A stretch of 64,000 nucleotides of DNA from Hyalangium ruber. Its GTDB lineage: Bacteria > Myxococcota > Myxococcia > Myxococcales > Myxococcaceae. Below, in pieces: positions 1 through 8,049 of the stretch. The DNA is taken from NCBI RefSeq assembly GCF_034259325.1, contig NZ_JAXIVS010000004.1, forward strand, positions 248,001-312,000, written 5' to 3'. Numbering within the stretch: position 1 is the first letter of the stretch; each line of letters begins with the position of its first letter. The notes beneath the pieces are model-generated. The model did not search any database, was not told the DNA's origin, and worked only from the letters and a program-made list of their open reading frames with translations. A program made the position numbers and the translations under genes.

Positions 1-1
1 C

Positions 2-526
2 GTCGTGACGAGTCCCTCCTCGGCGCGTCTAAGCATCCTCATCAATCAAGGCAATGCTTCGTTCGCCCCCCCTGTGGCCTACACCAATAGCCAAAATGGC
101 CAAACGGCTGGCATTGCATTTGGCGACGCTGACGGAGACGGGAAACTCGACATCTTTTCGAATGGTGCGGCTGGAGCGTACCTGTACGTCTTCAAAGGCG
201 TTGGCAACGGGACCGTGGCATCCGGTGTGGGCTCGCCTACAGGAGCCTCGGCCGTCGCCAACTCCGCCTTGGGGATCGTCGCCAGTGACTTCAATGGCGA
301 TGGGAAATTCGATGCGTACATCCTGGTCACCACGACGACGGGTGGTGTTCGTCCCATGACGGGCAGCGGCACGGGAACGTTCACCGCCGGGACGCTCGTC
401 ACGACGGGAAGCTCACCGGGCCTCAACGCGATTGCCATTGCCGACTTGAATGTCGACGGATACGACGATCTCATCTTGACCAACAAGGGTTCCTCGACCC
501 TGACCATCATCCCCAACGGCCTCTGA
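2..526 (+). CDS. FG-GAP/VCBS repeat protein, C-terminal part (5' end outside window)
   Basis: The reading frame is open to the first base of the window, so this is the C-terminal end of a longer protein. Three calcium-binding-loop type repeats are visible: GDADGDGKLD, SDFNGDGKFD and ADLNVDGYDDL, spaced 50-65 residues apart. This is the FG-GAP/VCBS pattern of integrin-like beta-propellers, where the Asp/Asn-rich loops bind Ca2+. Such proteins are normally exported and act at the cell surface or in the periplasm. A GTG at 5 exists but has no ribosome binding site in view, so I do not treat it as the start. No C-terminal anchor or sorting domain follows; the protein ends in an Ile/Pro/Asn/Gly run. 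Substrate or partner unknown. Confidence 0.8.
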   Translation, partial: VVTSPSSARLSILINQGNASFAPPVAYTNSQNGQTAGIAFGDADGDGKLDIFSNGAAGAYLYVFKGVGNGTVASGVGSPTGASAVANSALGIVASDFNGDGKFDAYILVTTTTGGVRPMTGSGTGTFTAGTLVTTGSSPGLNAIAIADLNVDGYDDLILTNKGSSTLTIIPNGL

Positions 527-618
527 CGCTCCCTTCCGACAAAATCTATACGGGAGAGCAGTGTCGGAGCCCGGTGCGAGGTGACCTCCCGCCAGCAAGG
601 GCGAGGAGGAGGGCAGAG

Positions 619-882
619 ATGGGACGGGCGGGGGTGGACAGGCAGGGGTATGGCAACGAAGCGGAGACCGCGGCGGTCCGCTTCCTGGAGGCGCGGGGAT
701 ACCGCATCCGGGCGCGCAACTTCCGGTGCCGCTATGGCGAGTTGGACTCTATCCCGCCTATGCGCCCGCAGGGCGGCCCATACCGCCCTTCCGAGCAAGT
801 GAGCCATAAGGGGCTCCCCTTCCCGATCGCGAGATGGACTAGCGTGCCCCCTGCTCCAGGCACGCACAGGGCCTACTTGTAA
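619..882 (+). pseudogene. yraN: Truncated UPF0102 (YraN-like) fragment
   Basis: From an ATG at 619 the translation matches the N-terminal third of the YraN/UPF0102 family: GNEAE, then FLEARGYRI, then ARNFRCRYGELD. Intact members are about 115-130 residues and continue after GE(L/I)D with the rest of a PD-(D/E)XK-like fold. Here the similarity stops at about base 750 and the frame runs on through unrelated Pro/Arg-rich sequence to a stop at 882. The catalytic core is therefore missing and I call it a broken gene. Short GC hairpins lie after the break (gggcgg at 771 pairing with ccgccc at 783). The break sits just upstream of the large NTPase gene, consistent with insertion or recombination replacing the yraN 3' part. 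Confidence 0.65.
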
Positions 883-916
883 TCCCAGGCATGCCAGAGC
901 GTCAGGGAGGCTGGAA

Positions 917-3900
917 GTGCATCTGTCGGATGCCAGAGGCAAGGTCGATTTCGGCATCATCACGATCCGTGAGGATGAGTTCGAAGCGGTGCTTGCCCGC
1001 CTCCCCCACCACGTTGGCCGTGTGAAGGGGCGGCGGCAGTACAACTTGCGGCGTGTACCGCTCCCCGGAGGGGACTCCTACCTGGTCGCGGTGCTGCGTT
1101 GCATCGAGCAGGGCACCGGTGAGGCCCAATCCGCAGCGCACGATCTCCTGGAAGACCTGGACCCTCCCTGGTTGTTCGTCGTCGGCATCGCGGGAGGTGT
1201 CCCCTCGGACGAGTTCAGCCTCGGCGACGTCATCGTCTCGAACCGGATCCATGACTTCAGCGTCGAGGCCGTGCTCCAGGACAGCAGCCTCGAATACGCT
1301 CTGGCTGGCGGTCCCATGGACAAGAACGCGGCCGCGCTCGCCGCGAACCTGCCCGCGCTCCGAGCGGAGCTTGGCGAGTGGAGTTCCGCCGAGTCGATCG
1401 CCGCTCCACGGCCGCTCATCCGCATCGAGGACTCCTCCCTCTACGGAGATGGGTCCTGGCAAACCAAGGTTCGTAAATCCCTTACGCGCCATGCGGGGCG
1501 AATGCAGCCGGTGGCCTTGTCTGGCGCGATCGCCTCCAGCGATCGCCTCATCAAGAACACGGACATCCTGGCAGTCTGGCTGAAGGTGGCGCGGCAGGTG
1601 CTCGCCATGGAGATGGAGTCGGCAGGGATCTATCGGGCCACGTACGGCCGGCCGATCTCCACCCTGTCCATCCGGGGAATCAGTGATGTGGTCGGCTTCA
1701 AGCGCGACCCGGAGTGGACGCGGTATGCCTGCCATACGGCCGCGGCGTTCATGCTCGCCCTCATGAACACCCGCCCCATCGAACCAGGGGCGCATTCCTC
1801 CTCCGGAGCGCAGGAGCGCAAGCTCCAGTCCTGGGTTGCCCAGTGGCCTCTGCCTCGCGTCGCGAACGTGGACCCCTACCACGTGCTGGGTGTCACCGAG
1901 TCCGAGCTCGCAAGGCGGTATGCCCGGCAGGCGGAACGGCCGCCCTACATCCTTCGCGACGTGGACTCGGAGCTCGACAAAGCCTTGACGATGAGTGACC
2001 TCGTCCTGCTCGTCGGCCACTCCAAGGCCGGCAAGTCACGCACCGCTTTCGAGGCCGCGCTTCGCCTCTACCCGCAACAGCCTCTGCTCCTACCGTCCGA
2101 CGGGAAGGCGCTCGTGGAGCTCTTCCGCGCCGATGCACCTCTCCAGTGGAGCTCGGATCCCCTCATCGTCTGGCTCGATGACCTTCACCGGTTCCTCGGC
2201 CCGGAGGGCTTGAGCTTCTCGCTCCTGAACACACTGGCACAGCACAAGGGGCGGGTGAAGGTGCTCGCGACGTTGACCTCCAGACGATACGACGACTACA
2301 TGAACTCGAGGGGGGACGTCGAGAAGGACATCCACCTCATCCTTCGCCGCTTCCGGCAGGTGCACCTCTCTTCAGAGCTGAACGAAGTAGAAACCCAGCG
2401 CGCCAAGGCGCTCTACCCCGAAGAACCCAAGGAGAAGCTGGCCGATGGGCTGGGCGAGCATTTCGTCGCCGCGGATGAGCTGCGCCTCAAGTACGACGCT
2501 GGCAAAGAGAGCTGCCCCCAGGGCTATGCGCTCGTGCGTGTGGCCATCGACTGGCGCCGAGCGGGGCTGCTCCGCCCCATCCCCGAGAGCGCGCTGCAGC
2601 GACTCGCCTCGTCGTACATCCGCTTCTTGAAGATCCCTCATGTCGACCTGACTCCAGAGGCCTACAAAGAGGGGCTGCAATGGGCGCGCAAGCCCATCGG
2701 CATCCATATCGCACTCCTCGCGGGAGCGGGACAAGAGGGCTCGGAGAAGAGCTTCGAGGCGTTCGACTACATCTCGGATCATGCGGATCGACTGGGGGTC
2801 GGCATTCCCGATGAGGCGTGGAAGGCCATCCTGCATTTTGCCTCGCCCTCCGAAGCACTCCTCCTCGCGCTCAGCGCCTACCACCGGAAGAACAAGCCCA
2901 TCATGGAGCACGCGCTGGCCCAGGCCATCCAGTCCGGGGACCCTGATGCCAGGCCACGAGCCATCTACCTCCTAGGGGCGCTCTACCAAGAGGACGACAA
3001 GCTCGCCGAGGCGGAGCTTGCTTATCGACAGGTCCTGGACGCGGAGCAAACCGACGTGGCCTCATCAGCCATGATCGATCTGGGCCGCCTCCTCCAGAAC
3101 AGGGGAGAGTTCGCGGAGGCCGAGCAGCTCTTCCAACATGCTTTCGAGCTTCACGACCCCGAGACCCACCTCAATGCCACGCTCGGCCTCGGCAAGCTCC
3201 TCATGGACAAGGGCGAATGGACCAAGGCCGAGGCGCTCTACCAGGGCCTGCTCGAGTCCGACGATGCGCGCGCAATCGCGCTGGGGACCGTCAACCTGGC
3301 CAAGCTCCACGAACTCCGAGACGAGCTGGACGCAGCCGAGGCGCTCTACCAGAAGGCCATCGAATCGAAGCAGCCTGAGGCAGCCGCTCTGGCCATGAAC
3401 AATCTGGGTGGCCTCTGCCAGAACCGAGGCGAGTTCGGGAAGGCAGAGCAGCTCTTCCGGCAGGCCATGGGCTTCCAGGACTTGGAGGCAGCCGCCCTGG
3501 CCAAGGCCAACCTGGGCACCCTCTATTTCAATCGAGGCGACCTGGCCCAGGCGGAGCAGTTCTACCAGGACGCGATCGCGTCCAAGCACCCCTTCGCGGT
3601 TCTCCTCTCCACCAACAACCTGGGCTCCGTCCGCCTGAAGCAGGGCGCGTCAGCTGAGGCCAGGCGTTTGTATTTGCAAGCCTTGGACTCCCGGCATCCC
3701 GATGTCACCCCCATCGCCGCCTTCAACCTCGGCAGCCTTCACTTCGACAATGAAGAGTGGGCCGAAGCCTCGGAGCTGCTCCAGAGAGCCGTGGAGTCCA
3801 AGCACCCGGAGTTCTCTCACCGCCCTAAGTGGCTGTTGGGCAACCTCCTGGAGCGGCAGGGCGAGCACACCGAAGCGGAGCGCCTCTATCGAGAGGTGCT

Positions 3901-4417
3901 AGCCTCCCGCCAGGCGGATCTCATACCAGCCGCGGCGTTCTCGCTCGGCAGCTTGCTTCAGGATCTGGAAAGGCACTCCGAAGCCAGGCCGCTCTTCCAG
4001 CAGTCCATTGACTCCAAGCACCCTGACTTCGCGCTTCGTGCCACGCTGTTGCTTGGCATCACCGAGGCGCAGCAGGGCATGCTCTCGCAGGCCGAGTCGC
4101 TCTTTCGGAAGTTGCTCGACTCCCAGCACCCGACCCTCTCCCTCGCAGGCAGCGAGGTCCTCGGTGAAGTTCTCGAGAAGCGGGGTGACCTGATCGGAGC
4201 CGAGCATTACTATCGGGCCGCGACGGAATCCGAGGACGTCGTCGTCTCCAGCGCTGCGTGTCTCCACCTCGGCACGCTCCTGCTCCGGAAGGGTCAGCTG
4301 ATCGAAGCCAGACGCTTCCTCCAGCGCGCTGTGGAGTCCAGCGACGAGGATGTTGTCGAGGAGGCTACCGCCTCGATGGCAGAACTCGTCAAGGCGGAAG
4401 CCGCGCCAGGCTCCTGA
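917..4417 (+). CDS. Nucleoside phosphorylase-like / P-loop NTPase / TPR protein, NLR-like immune sensor candidate
   Basis: 1166 residues in three blocks. Residues 9-285 are a purine-nucleoside phosphorylase/MTA-nucleosidase fold: VVGIAGG near 88-94, AMEMESAG at 230-237 and RGISDVVG at 253-260, where E234 and D257 would be the sugar- and base-contacting residues. Residues about 340-480 hold a P-loop NTPase, Walker A GHSKAGKS (367-374) and Walker B LIVWLDDL (416-423), typical of STAND-like ATPases. Residues about 645-1160 are some 12-14 TPR-type repeats rich in 'A(E/Q)xLYxxA'. This effector/switch/sensor order is that of NLR proteins; PNP-type effectors that cleave ATP are known from Detocs, CBASS and Avs-type defence. 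Role in phage defence is inferred. GTG start at 917 follows AGGGAGG at 905-910. No obvious partner gene follows, so it may act alone. Confidence 0.85.
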   Translation: MHLSDARGKVDFGIITIREDEFEAVLARLPHHVGRVKGRRQYNLRRVPLPGGDSYLVAVLRCIEQGTGEAQSAAHDLLEDLDPPWLFVVGIAGGVPSDEFSLGDVIVSNRIHDFSVEAVLQDSSLEYALAGGPMDKNAAALAANLPALRAELGEWSSAESIAAPRPLIRIEDSSLYGDGSWQTKVRKSLTRHAGRMQPVALSGAIASSDRLIKNTDILAVWLKVARQVLAMEMESAGIYRATYGRPISTLSIRGISDVVGFKRDPEWTRYACHTAAAFMLALMNTRPIEPGAHSSSGAQERKLQSWVAQWPLPRVANVDPYHVLGVTESELARRYARQAERPPYILRDVDSELDKALTMSDLVLLVGHSKAGKSRTAFEAALRLYPQQPLLLPSDGKALVELFRADAPLQWSSDPLIVWLDDLHRFLGPEGLSFSLLNTLAQHKGRVKVLATLTSRRYDDYMNSRGDVEKDIHLILRRFRQVHLSSELNEVETQRAKALYPEEPKEKLADGLGEHFVAADELRLKYDAGKESCPQGYALVRVAIDWRRAGLLRPIPESALQRLASSYIRFLKIPHVDLTPEAYKEGLQWARKPIGIHIALLAGAGQEGSEKSFEAFDYISDHADRLGVGIPDEAWKAILHFASPSEALLLALSAYHRKNKPIMEHALAQAIQSGDPDARPRAIYLLGALYQEDDKLAEAELAYRQVLDAEQTDVASSAMIDLGRLLQNRGEFAEAEQLFQHAFELHDPETHLNATLGLGKLLMDKGEWTKAEALYQGLLESDDARAIALGTVNLAKLHELRDELDAAEALYQKAIESKQPEAAALAMNNLGGLCQNRGEFGKAEQLFRQAMGFQDLEAAALAKANLGTLYFNRGDLAQAEQFYQDAIASKHPFAVLLSTNNLGSVRLKQGASAEARRLYLQALDSRHPDVTPIAAFNLGSLHFDNEEWAEASELLQRAVESKHPEFSHRPKWLLGNLLERQGEHTEAERLYREVLASRQADLIPAAAFSLGSLLQDLERHSEARPLFQQSIDSKHPDFALRATLLLGITEAQQGMLSQAESLFRKLLDSQHPTLSLAGSEVLGEVLEKRGDLIGAEHYYRAATESEDVVVSSAACLHLGTLLLRKGQLIEARRFLQRAVESSDEDVVEEATASMAELVKAEAAPGS

Positions 4418-4698
4418 TCAGGGGTGCCTCGCGGTGGCCTGCTCGCCCCAGGTCCTTGTCGGACTGGGCTCGCTCAATGCGAACGGCGGGCGCGGGAAGC
4501 GCTTCAGGAGTGAAGAAGTTTGTACTCCCCACATGGCCTTGGCGAAGCGATCTCACTCCTAGTGCGCCCGCCCTATCACTCCGGATAAAACACCTAAGCC
4601 TATAGACACGCCATCTTTGCAATTCACGAAGTATCTGCTAAAAATGCTTAAGCCGAGTGCATCGCCGGCGCCTGCCCCCTTCACAAGGAACTCACTCC

Positions 4699-4995
4699 GT
4701 GAACCTGAAGACCGTCATCGTCAGCCTGGCCTTTGGAGGCCTTCTCGCTGCTTGCGGTGGACCCATCGACGAGGTCGCGGACAACACCGCGGTCCCCATC
4801 AGCGACATCGGTGAGACAGAGCAGGGCATCTGTGAGGGCTGGGACAACGGGGCGCGCAACTGTACGTTCAAGTGCACCGCGAGCGACTACCGCCACTGGT
4901 ATGGCTACAACGACGTGCCCTATGGCCAGTGCCACGATCGCGCCGTCCAGTACTGCGGTCGCGAGCCGTACAGCGTCTGCTGGAGCATCCCCTGA
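4699..4995 (+). CDS. Small Cys-rich lipoprotein, copy 1
   Basis: 98 residues from a GTG at 4699, preceded by AAGGA at 4685. The N-terminus is a lipoprotein signal (Leu/Ala/Gly-rich core, lipobox LLAAC at residues 15-19). The mature part has a C-terminal Cys module: CEGWDNGARNC, FKC, YGQC, YCG, VCW. The same six-cysteine spacing is repeated in the next gene, so the two are paralogues. Starting further upstream (4657) would add a hydrophilic stretch in front of the signal peptide, and the paralogue begins at the equivalent MNLK position, so 4699 is preferred. Function unknown; three disulfides in a small exported domain would be expected. AT-rich DNA at 4580-4660 probably carries the promoter. 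Confidence 0.75.
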   Translation: MNLKTVIVSLAFGGLLAACGGPIDEVADNTAVPISDIGETEQGICEGWDNGARNCTFKCTASDYRHWYGYNDVPYGQCHDRAVQYCGREPYSVCWSIP

Positions 4996-5076
4996 GCCGT
5001 CCCCTTCCCTTCCACTCTTGACGATCTGAAGCGTGCCGCACCGAGTGCGAGCACCTCTATCTAGGAAAGCTCTCTC

Positions 5077-5448
5077 ATGAACCTGAAGTCCCTGATGATC
5101 GGTCTGATGTCTGGAGTTGCCCTCCTCGCCTGTGGTGGAACGCCCGAGGAGTTCGAGCAGCCAGCGGAGCAGGCCGCGGTCGCAGAGCCCTCGGCCGTGA
5201 TGGTGGCTGTGGAGGCCGTGGGAAACCCGATGTCCGGCACTGGCGAGGACGGACGGCTCACCGCCATGTGGACCGCTAACTGCGCGGGCTGGGACAGCGG
5301 GGCACGCACGTGCTCCTGGAAGTGCCGAAGCAGCAGCGAGTGGCTCTGGGCCACCCAGTCCGTGGCTTACGGGCAATGCGGCGCGTACGCGGCGGACTTC
5401 TGCGGGAGCACGGCGTACAAGACCTGCTGGAGCTCGAACAAGCCGTAG
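5077..5448 (+). CDS. Small Cys-rich lipoprotein, copy 2
   Basis: 123 residues starting MNLKSLMIG, with AGGAA at 5063 upstream. Lipobox ALLAC at about residue 19. A Glu/Ala/Val-rich linker of some 45 residues separates the lipid anchor from the C-terminal module CAGWDSGARTC, WKC, YGQC, FCG, TCW. The six cysteines and the GWD-GAR and YGQC signatures match the preceding gene; the linker is longer here. Tandem duplication followed by divergence is the simplest reading. Family not recognised. A perfect 7-bp hairpin (tcagggg/cccctga) lies 50 bases after the stop. Confidence 0.75.
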   Translation: MNLKSLMIGLMSGVALLACGGTPEEFEQPAEQAAVAEPSAVMVAVEAVGNPMSGTGEDGRLTAMWTANCAGWDSGARTCSWKCRSSSEWLWATQSVAYGQCGAYAADFCGSTAYKTCWSSNKP

Positions 5449-5500
5449 ACGGCTCACCGCTGCTACTGCTCCTCCGCCCCCTCGCAGCACGCGGCCAGGC

Positions 5501-5517
5501 TCAGGGGCCTCCCCTGA
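5501..5517 (+). terminator. Possible terminator hairpin after the tandem lipoproteins
   Basis: Perfect inverted repeat tcagggg-cct-cccctga, 53 bases after the lipoprotein stop and between it and a convergent LysR gene. There is no T-run, so an intrinsic terminator is only a possibility. The rest of 5449-5668 shows no gene I can support. Confidence 0.3.
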
Positions 5518-5668
5518 GTCGATTGGCCGGGCACGCCATGAGGCGCCCGCCGCTCGCGTTCGAGCGTTCCGGCGGCCAGGCCCGGGCGGAGTCGAGCCCA
5601 TCGAGTTCCGCCTCCGGCCAAGAGGGCGCCACCCGCCTGCCGGCTCGGAGCTGTCCGCGTCAGGGGAT

Positions 5669-6553
5669 TCACTTGACCGCCGTGAGCACATGCTCGATGA
5701 AGAGCACTGTCTTTCGCGGCAGCAGCCGGCCCGAGGGAGTGACGAGCCAGATCGGCGCTGGCTCGGTACTCCATTCGGGCAAAAGTCTCACCAAGCGTCC
5801 CTCACGCACCGCGTCCTCGCAGTAGCGGCCGGGGTAGACGATCGCCCCAGCACCGGCGAGCCCCAGCCTCAGCTGCATTCTGGACGTGCTCACGGTGAGC
5901 GTGCCCTCGAGCACGGCCTCCACGCGCCGCTGCCCGCTGTGAAGGCGGAGACGATCGAAGCGCGTACGCCCCTCGAGGATCACGAAGTTGTGGCTGGCCA
6001 GCTCTCCGGGCGTTCGCGGGGCGGGCCATCGCGCCAGGTACGAGGGGCTCGCGAAGATTCCAGACTCGAGGGTCATCAGACGGCGCGCCACCAGTGAGGA
6101 GTCGGGCAGCACGCCCGCGCGCAGCGCGAGATCGAAGCGCTCAGCGATGAGATCCACATAGCGCTGGCTCTCATCGAGCACGAGCTGGATCTCCGGGTAG
6201 CGTGCCGTGAAGCTCGCGATGGCGTCGACCAACACCAGATCGCCGAAGTCGGGAGGCATCGTCACGCGCAGCATTCCGCGGGGCTGGTCGTCAAGCCCGC
6301 TCGCGAACGCGAGCACATCGTCCACTTCGTCGGCCAGACGCAGGCACCGCTCGAGGAAGGCCTCGCCCGCTTGCGTGAGCACCAGCCGTCGAGTGGACTT
6401 GAGGAGCAGACGTGTCCCGAGGCGCTCTTCGAGCGATGCCATTCGCCGGCTCACGGTGGATTTGGGCAGCCTGAGCGCCTTTCCCGCGCGAGTGATGCTG
6501 CCCGCGCGCGCCACGGCCGCGAAGACCAGCATGTCATTGACTGGGTCGAACAT
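5669..6553 (-). CDS. LysR-type transcriptional regulator
   Basis: 294 residues, normal length for the family. N-terminal winged helix-turn-helix: FAAVARAGSITRAG then LRLPKSTVSRRMASLEERLGTRLL (residues about 10-50), with the dimerisation helix after it. The rest is a type 2 periplasmic-binding-protein-like effector domain ending in a VxPSGRxLPRKT segment typical of the CrgA/DsdC-like subgroup (proteobacterial 'LysR, PBP2_CrgA_like'). I start at ATG 6553 rather than 6667 because MFDPVNDMLVF is the usual LysR N-terminus and the longer version overlaps the divergent gene. A 16-bp palindrome with T-N11-A spacing lies 13-28 bases upstream, so autoregulation and control of the divergent NTF2-like gene are likely. 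Ligand unknown. Confidence 0.9.
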   Translation of the reverse strand: MFDPVNDMLVFAAVARAGSITRAGKALRLPKSTVSRRMASLEERLGTRLLLKSTRRLVLTQAGEAFLERCLRLADEVDDVLAFASGLDDQPRGMLRVTMPPDFGDLVLVDAIASFTARYPEIQLVLDESQRYVDLIAERFDLALRAGVLPDSSLVARRLMTLESGIFASPSYLARWPAPRTPGELASHNFVILEGRTRFDRLRLHSGQRRVEAVLEGTLTVSTSRMQLRLGLAGAGAIVYPGRYCEDAVREGRLVRLLPEWSTEPAPIWLVTPSGRLLPRKTVLFIEHVLTAVK

Positions 6554-6565
6554 GGCGGGCCGATT

Positions 6566-6581
6566 GTTCCATCCGTGGAAC
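6566..6581. promoter_or_regulatory. LysR-type operator (palindrome with T-N11-A)
   Basis: gttcca-tccg-tggaac is a perfect inverted repeat between the LysR gene and the divergent NTF2-like gene. It contains the T-N11-A spacing of LysR recognition sites and lies just before the LysR start codon, the common place for autoregulation. Binding is inferred from position and symmetry only. Confidence 0.55.
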
Positions 6582-6666
6582 CGGGATTCCAACCCACGCC
6601 CCTCACCGGTCCACCCACAGGACATTAGGGTACGGAGGTAGGTGTTCACTGGAGAGGAGACCCCCA

Positions 6667-7107
6667 ATGCATGCCAGCAATCTCAGCCGTCTGAAGAGGA
6701 TTCTCGAAGAGGTCGACCGGACGTGGGAGATGAAGCCCCTGACCGACCAGTTCGCGAAGGAGGTCGTCCTGAGAGTGACGATCCCGGACGGAACTCCCCT
6801 CAGCGGCGAGTTTCGTGGCAAGGAGGCGGTGACCGGGTACTTCACCCAGATCCTGCCCGAGGTCGCCGTCTTCAAGCAGCAGGCGCCGGTGGAGTTCGTC
6901 CCCGACGGCGAGCGAGTCATTGTCCTGGGCGACGACGCATACACCCTGAAGAAGACTGGCGAGACGTTCCGCAGCCCCTACGCGATGGTCGTGGGCTTCG
7001 AAGAGGAGCAGATCAAGAGCATCCTGATCATCCAGGATCTCTCTGGCCTCGCGGCTGCCTACCGCTCACCGGCCGCTGGCCATTCGGCGGCCCCCTCAGC
7101 GGGCTAG
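6667..7107 (+). CDS. NTF2-like / SnoaL-like protein
   Basis: 146 residues. The arrangement (N-terminal helices, then VVLRVTIPDGTPLSGEFRGKEAVTGYFTQI, two strands, and a final strand near IKSILIIQD) matches the cone-shaped NTF2/ketosteroid-isomerase fold of SnoaL-like proteins. These range from isomerases and hydrolases to simple ligand binders, so no reaction is claimed. ATG 6667 is preceded by GGAGAGGAG at 6652-6660. It is divergently transcribed from a LysR regulator with a shared operator, so it is probably the regulated target. The last 15 residues are low-complexity Ala/Ser/Pro. Confidence 0.7.
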   Translation: MHASNLSRLKRILEEVDRTWEMKPLTDQFAKEVVLRVTIPDGTPLSGEFRGKEAVTGYFTQILPEVAVFKQQAPVEFVPDGERVIVLGDDAYTLKKTGETFRSPYAMVVGFEEEQIKSILIIQDLSGLAAAYRSPAAGHSAAPSAG

Positions 7108-7291
7108 AAGCCGGGGGACTCACCGGCCTCATCTTCCTTGCGGCTGGGCCCACGTGACGCGGCGACGCGCTGATTCCGCCTTGCCCATGAGCCACTGCAG
7201 TCCCGGAGGCGCATCACCGCCAGGCTCCATTGCGAGCGCGAAGGGGAGACCTTCCTCGACAGCGGGTGGGCACGGCATCGACAATGCTGGA

Positions 7292-7954
7292 ATGCTCACG
7301 CTCTACGGCTTCGGCCGCGTCAACTCGAAGGTAGTGGGTCTCACGCGCGATCTCCGCGTCCTGTGGACGCTCGAGGAGCTGGGCGTGCCCTACCGGGTGC
7401 ATGGCGTGGATCATCCCGCGGGGGAAACCCGGACCGAGGAGTACCGGCGGCTGAACCCCTTCGCTCAGGTGCCGGTGCTCGAGGACGACGGCTTCGTGCT
7501 CACCGAGACGGGCGCGATCCTGCTGTACCTGGCGGAGAAGACGGGCAGCTTGATGCCCGCGGATCTCCCGGGCCGCGCCCAGGTGATGCGCTGGTGCTTC
7601 GCCGCGCTCACCACCCTGGAGCCCCCGCTGTTCCAGATCGTGATGATCGATCTGCTCGGCGCCGCCGATCCCACCGGCGCGCAGCGGCGTCCCGAGCTGG
7701 TGAAGTGGGCCGAGCTCCATCTGACAGCGCTCGAGGACTGGCTTCGGGAGCGTCCGCATCTCACCGGCGAGGCGTTCACCGTGGCGGACATCCTGATGAC
7801 CACGGTGCTGCGCGAGGTGCGCAACGCGGGCGTGCTCGACGGCTTTCCCCGGGTCTCCGCCTACCGCGAGCGCTGTGAGGCTCGGCCCGCCTGGCGGCGG
7901 ACGCTGGAGGCCTATGAGCAGCGCCTCGGGGCCCCGGCGGGCAGCGCGCGCTAG
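7292..7954 (+). CDS. Glutathione S-transferase family protein
   Basis: 220 residues. N-terminal thioredoxin-like domain: LWTLEELGVPYRVHGVD, then NPFAQVPVLEDDGFVLTETGAILLYLAEK, with the cis-Pro before VL and the E(T/S) glutathione-contact pair. C-terminal helical domain ends with LTGEAFTVADILMTTVLREV, the usual N-capping and hydrophobic-staple region. The upstream ATG at 7154 would add 46 residues of unrelated low-complexity sequence; the fold begins at MLTLYGFG, so 7292 is chosen. No good Shine-Dalgarno is seen before it. Cytosolic detoxification or stress role is inferred from the family. Not obviously in an operon with its neighbours. Confidence 0.85.
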   Translation: MLTLYGFGRVNSKVVGLTRDLRVLWTLEELGVPYRVHGVDHPAGETRTEEYRRLNPFAQVPVLEDDGFVLTETGAILLYLAEKTGSLMPADLPGRAQVMRWCFAALTTLEPPLFQIVMIDLLGAADPTGAQRRPELVKWAELHLTALEDWLRERPHLTGEAFTVADILMTTVLREVRNAGVLDGFPRVSAYRERCEARPAWRRTLEAYEQRLGAPAGSAR

Positions 7955-8049
7955 CCGCGTCTGGTTTTCAGCTTGAATAAAAAATTGAATATTCGAGACT
8001 CCCGGGTCTTCACAGCAAAAACAGAAAAACTGTGAACTCAGGAGGCTGC

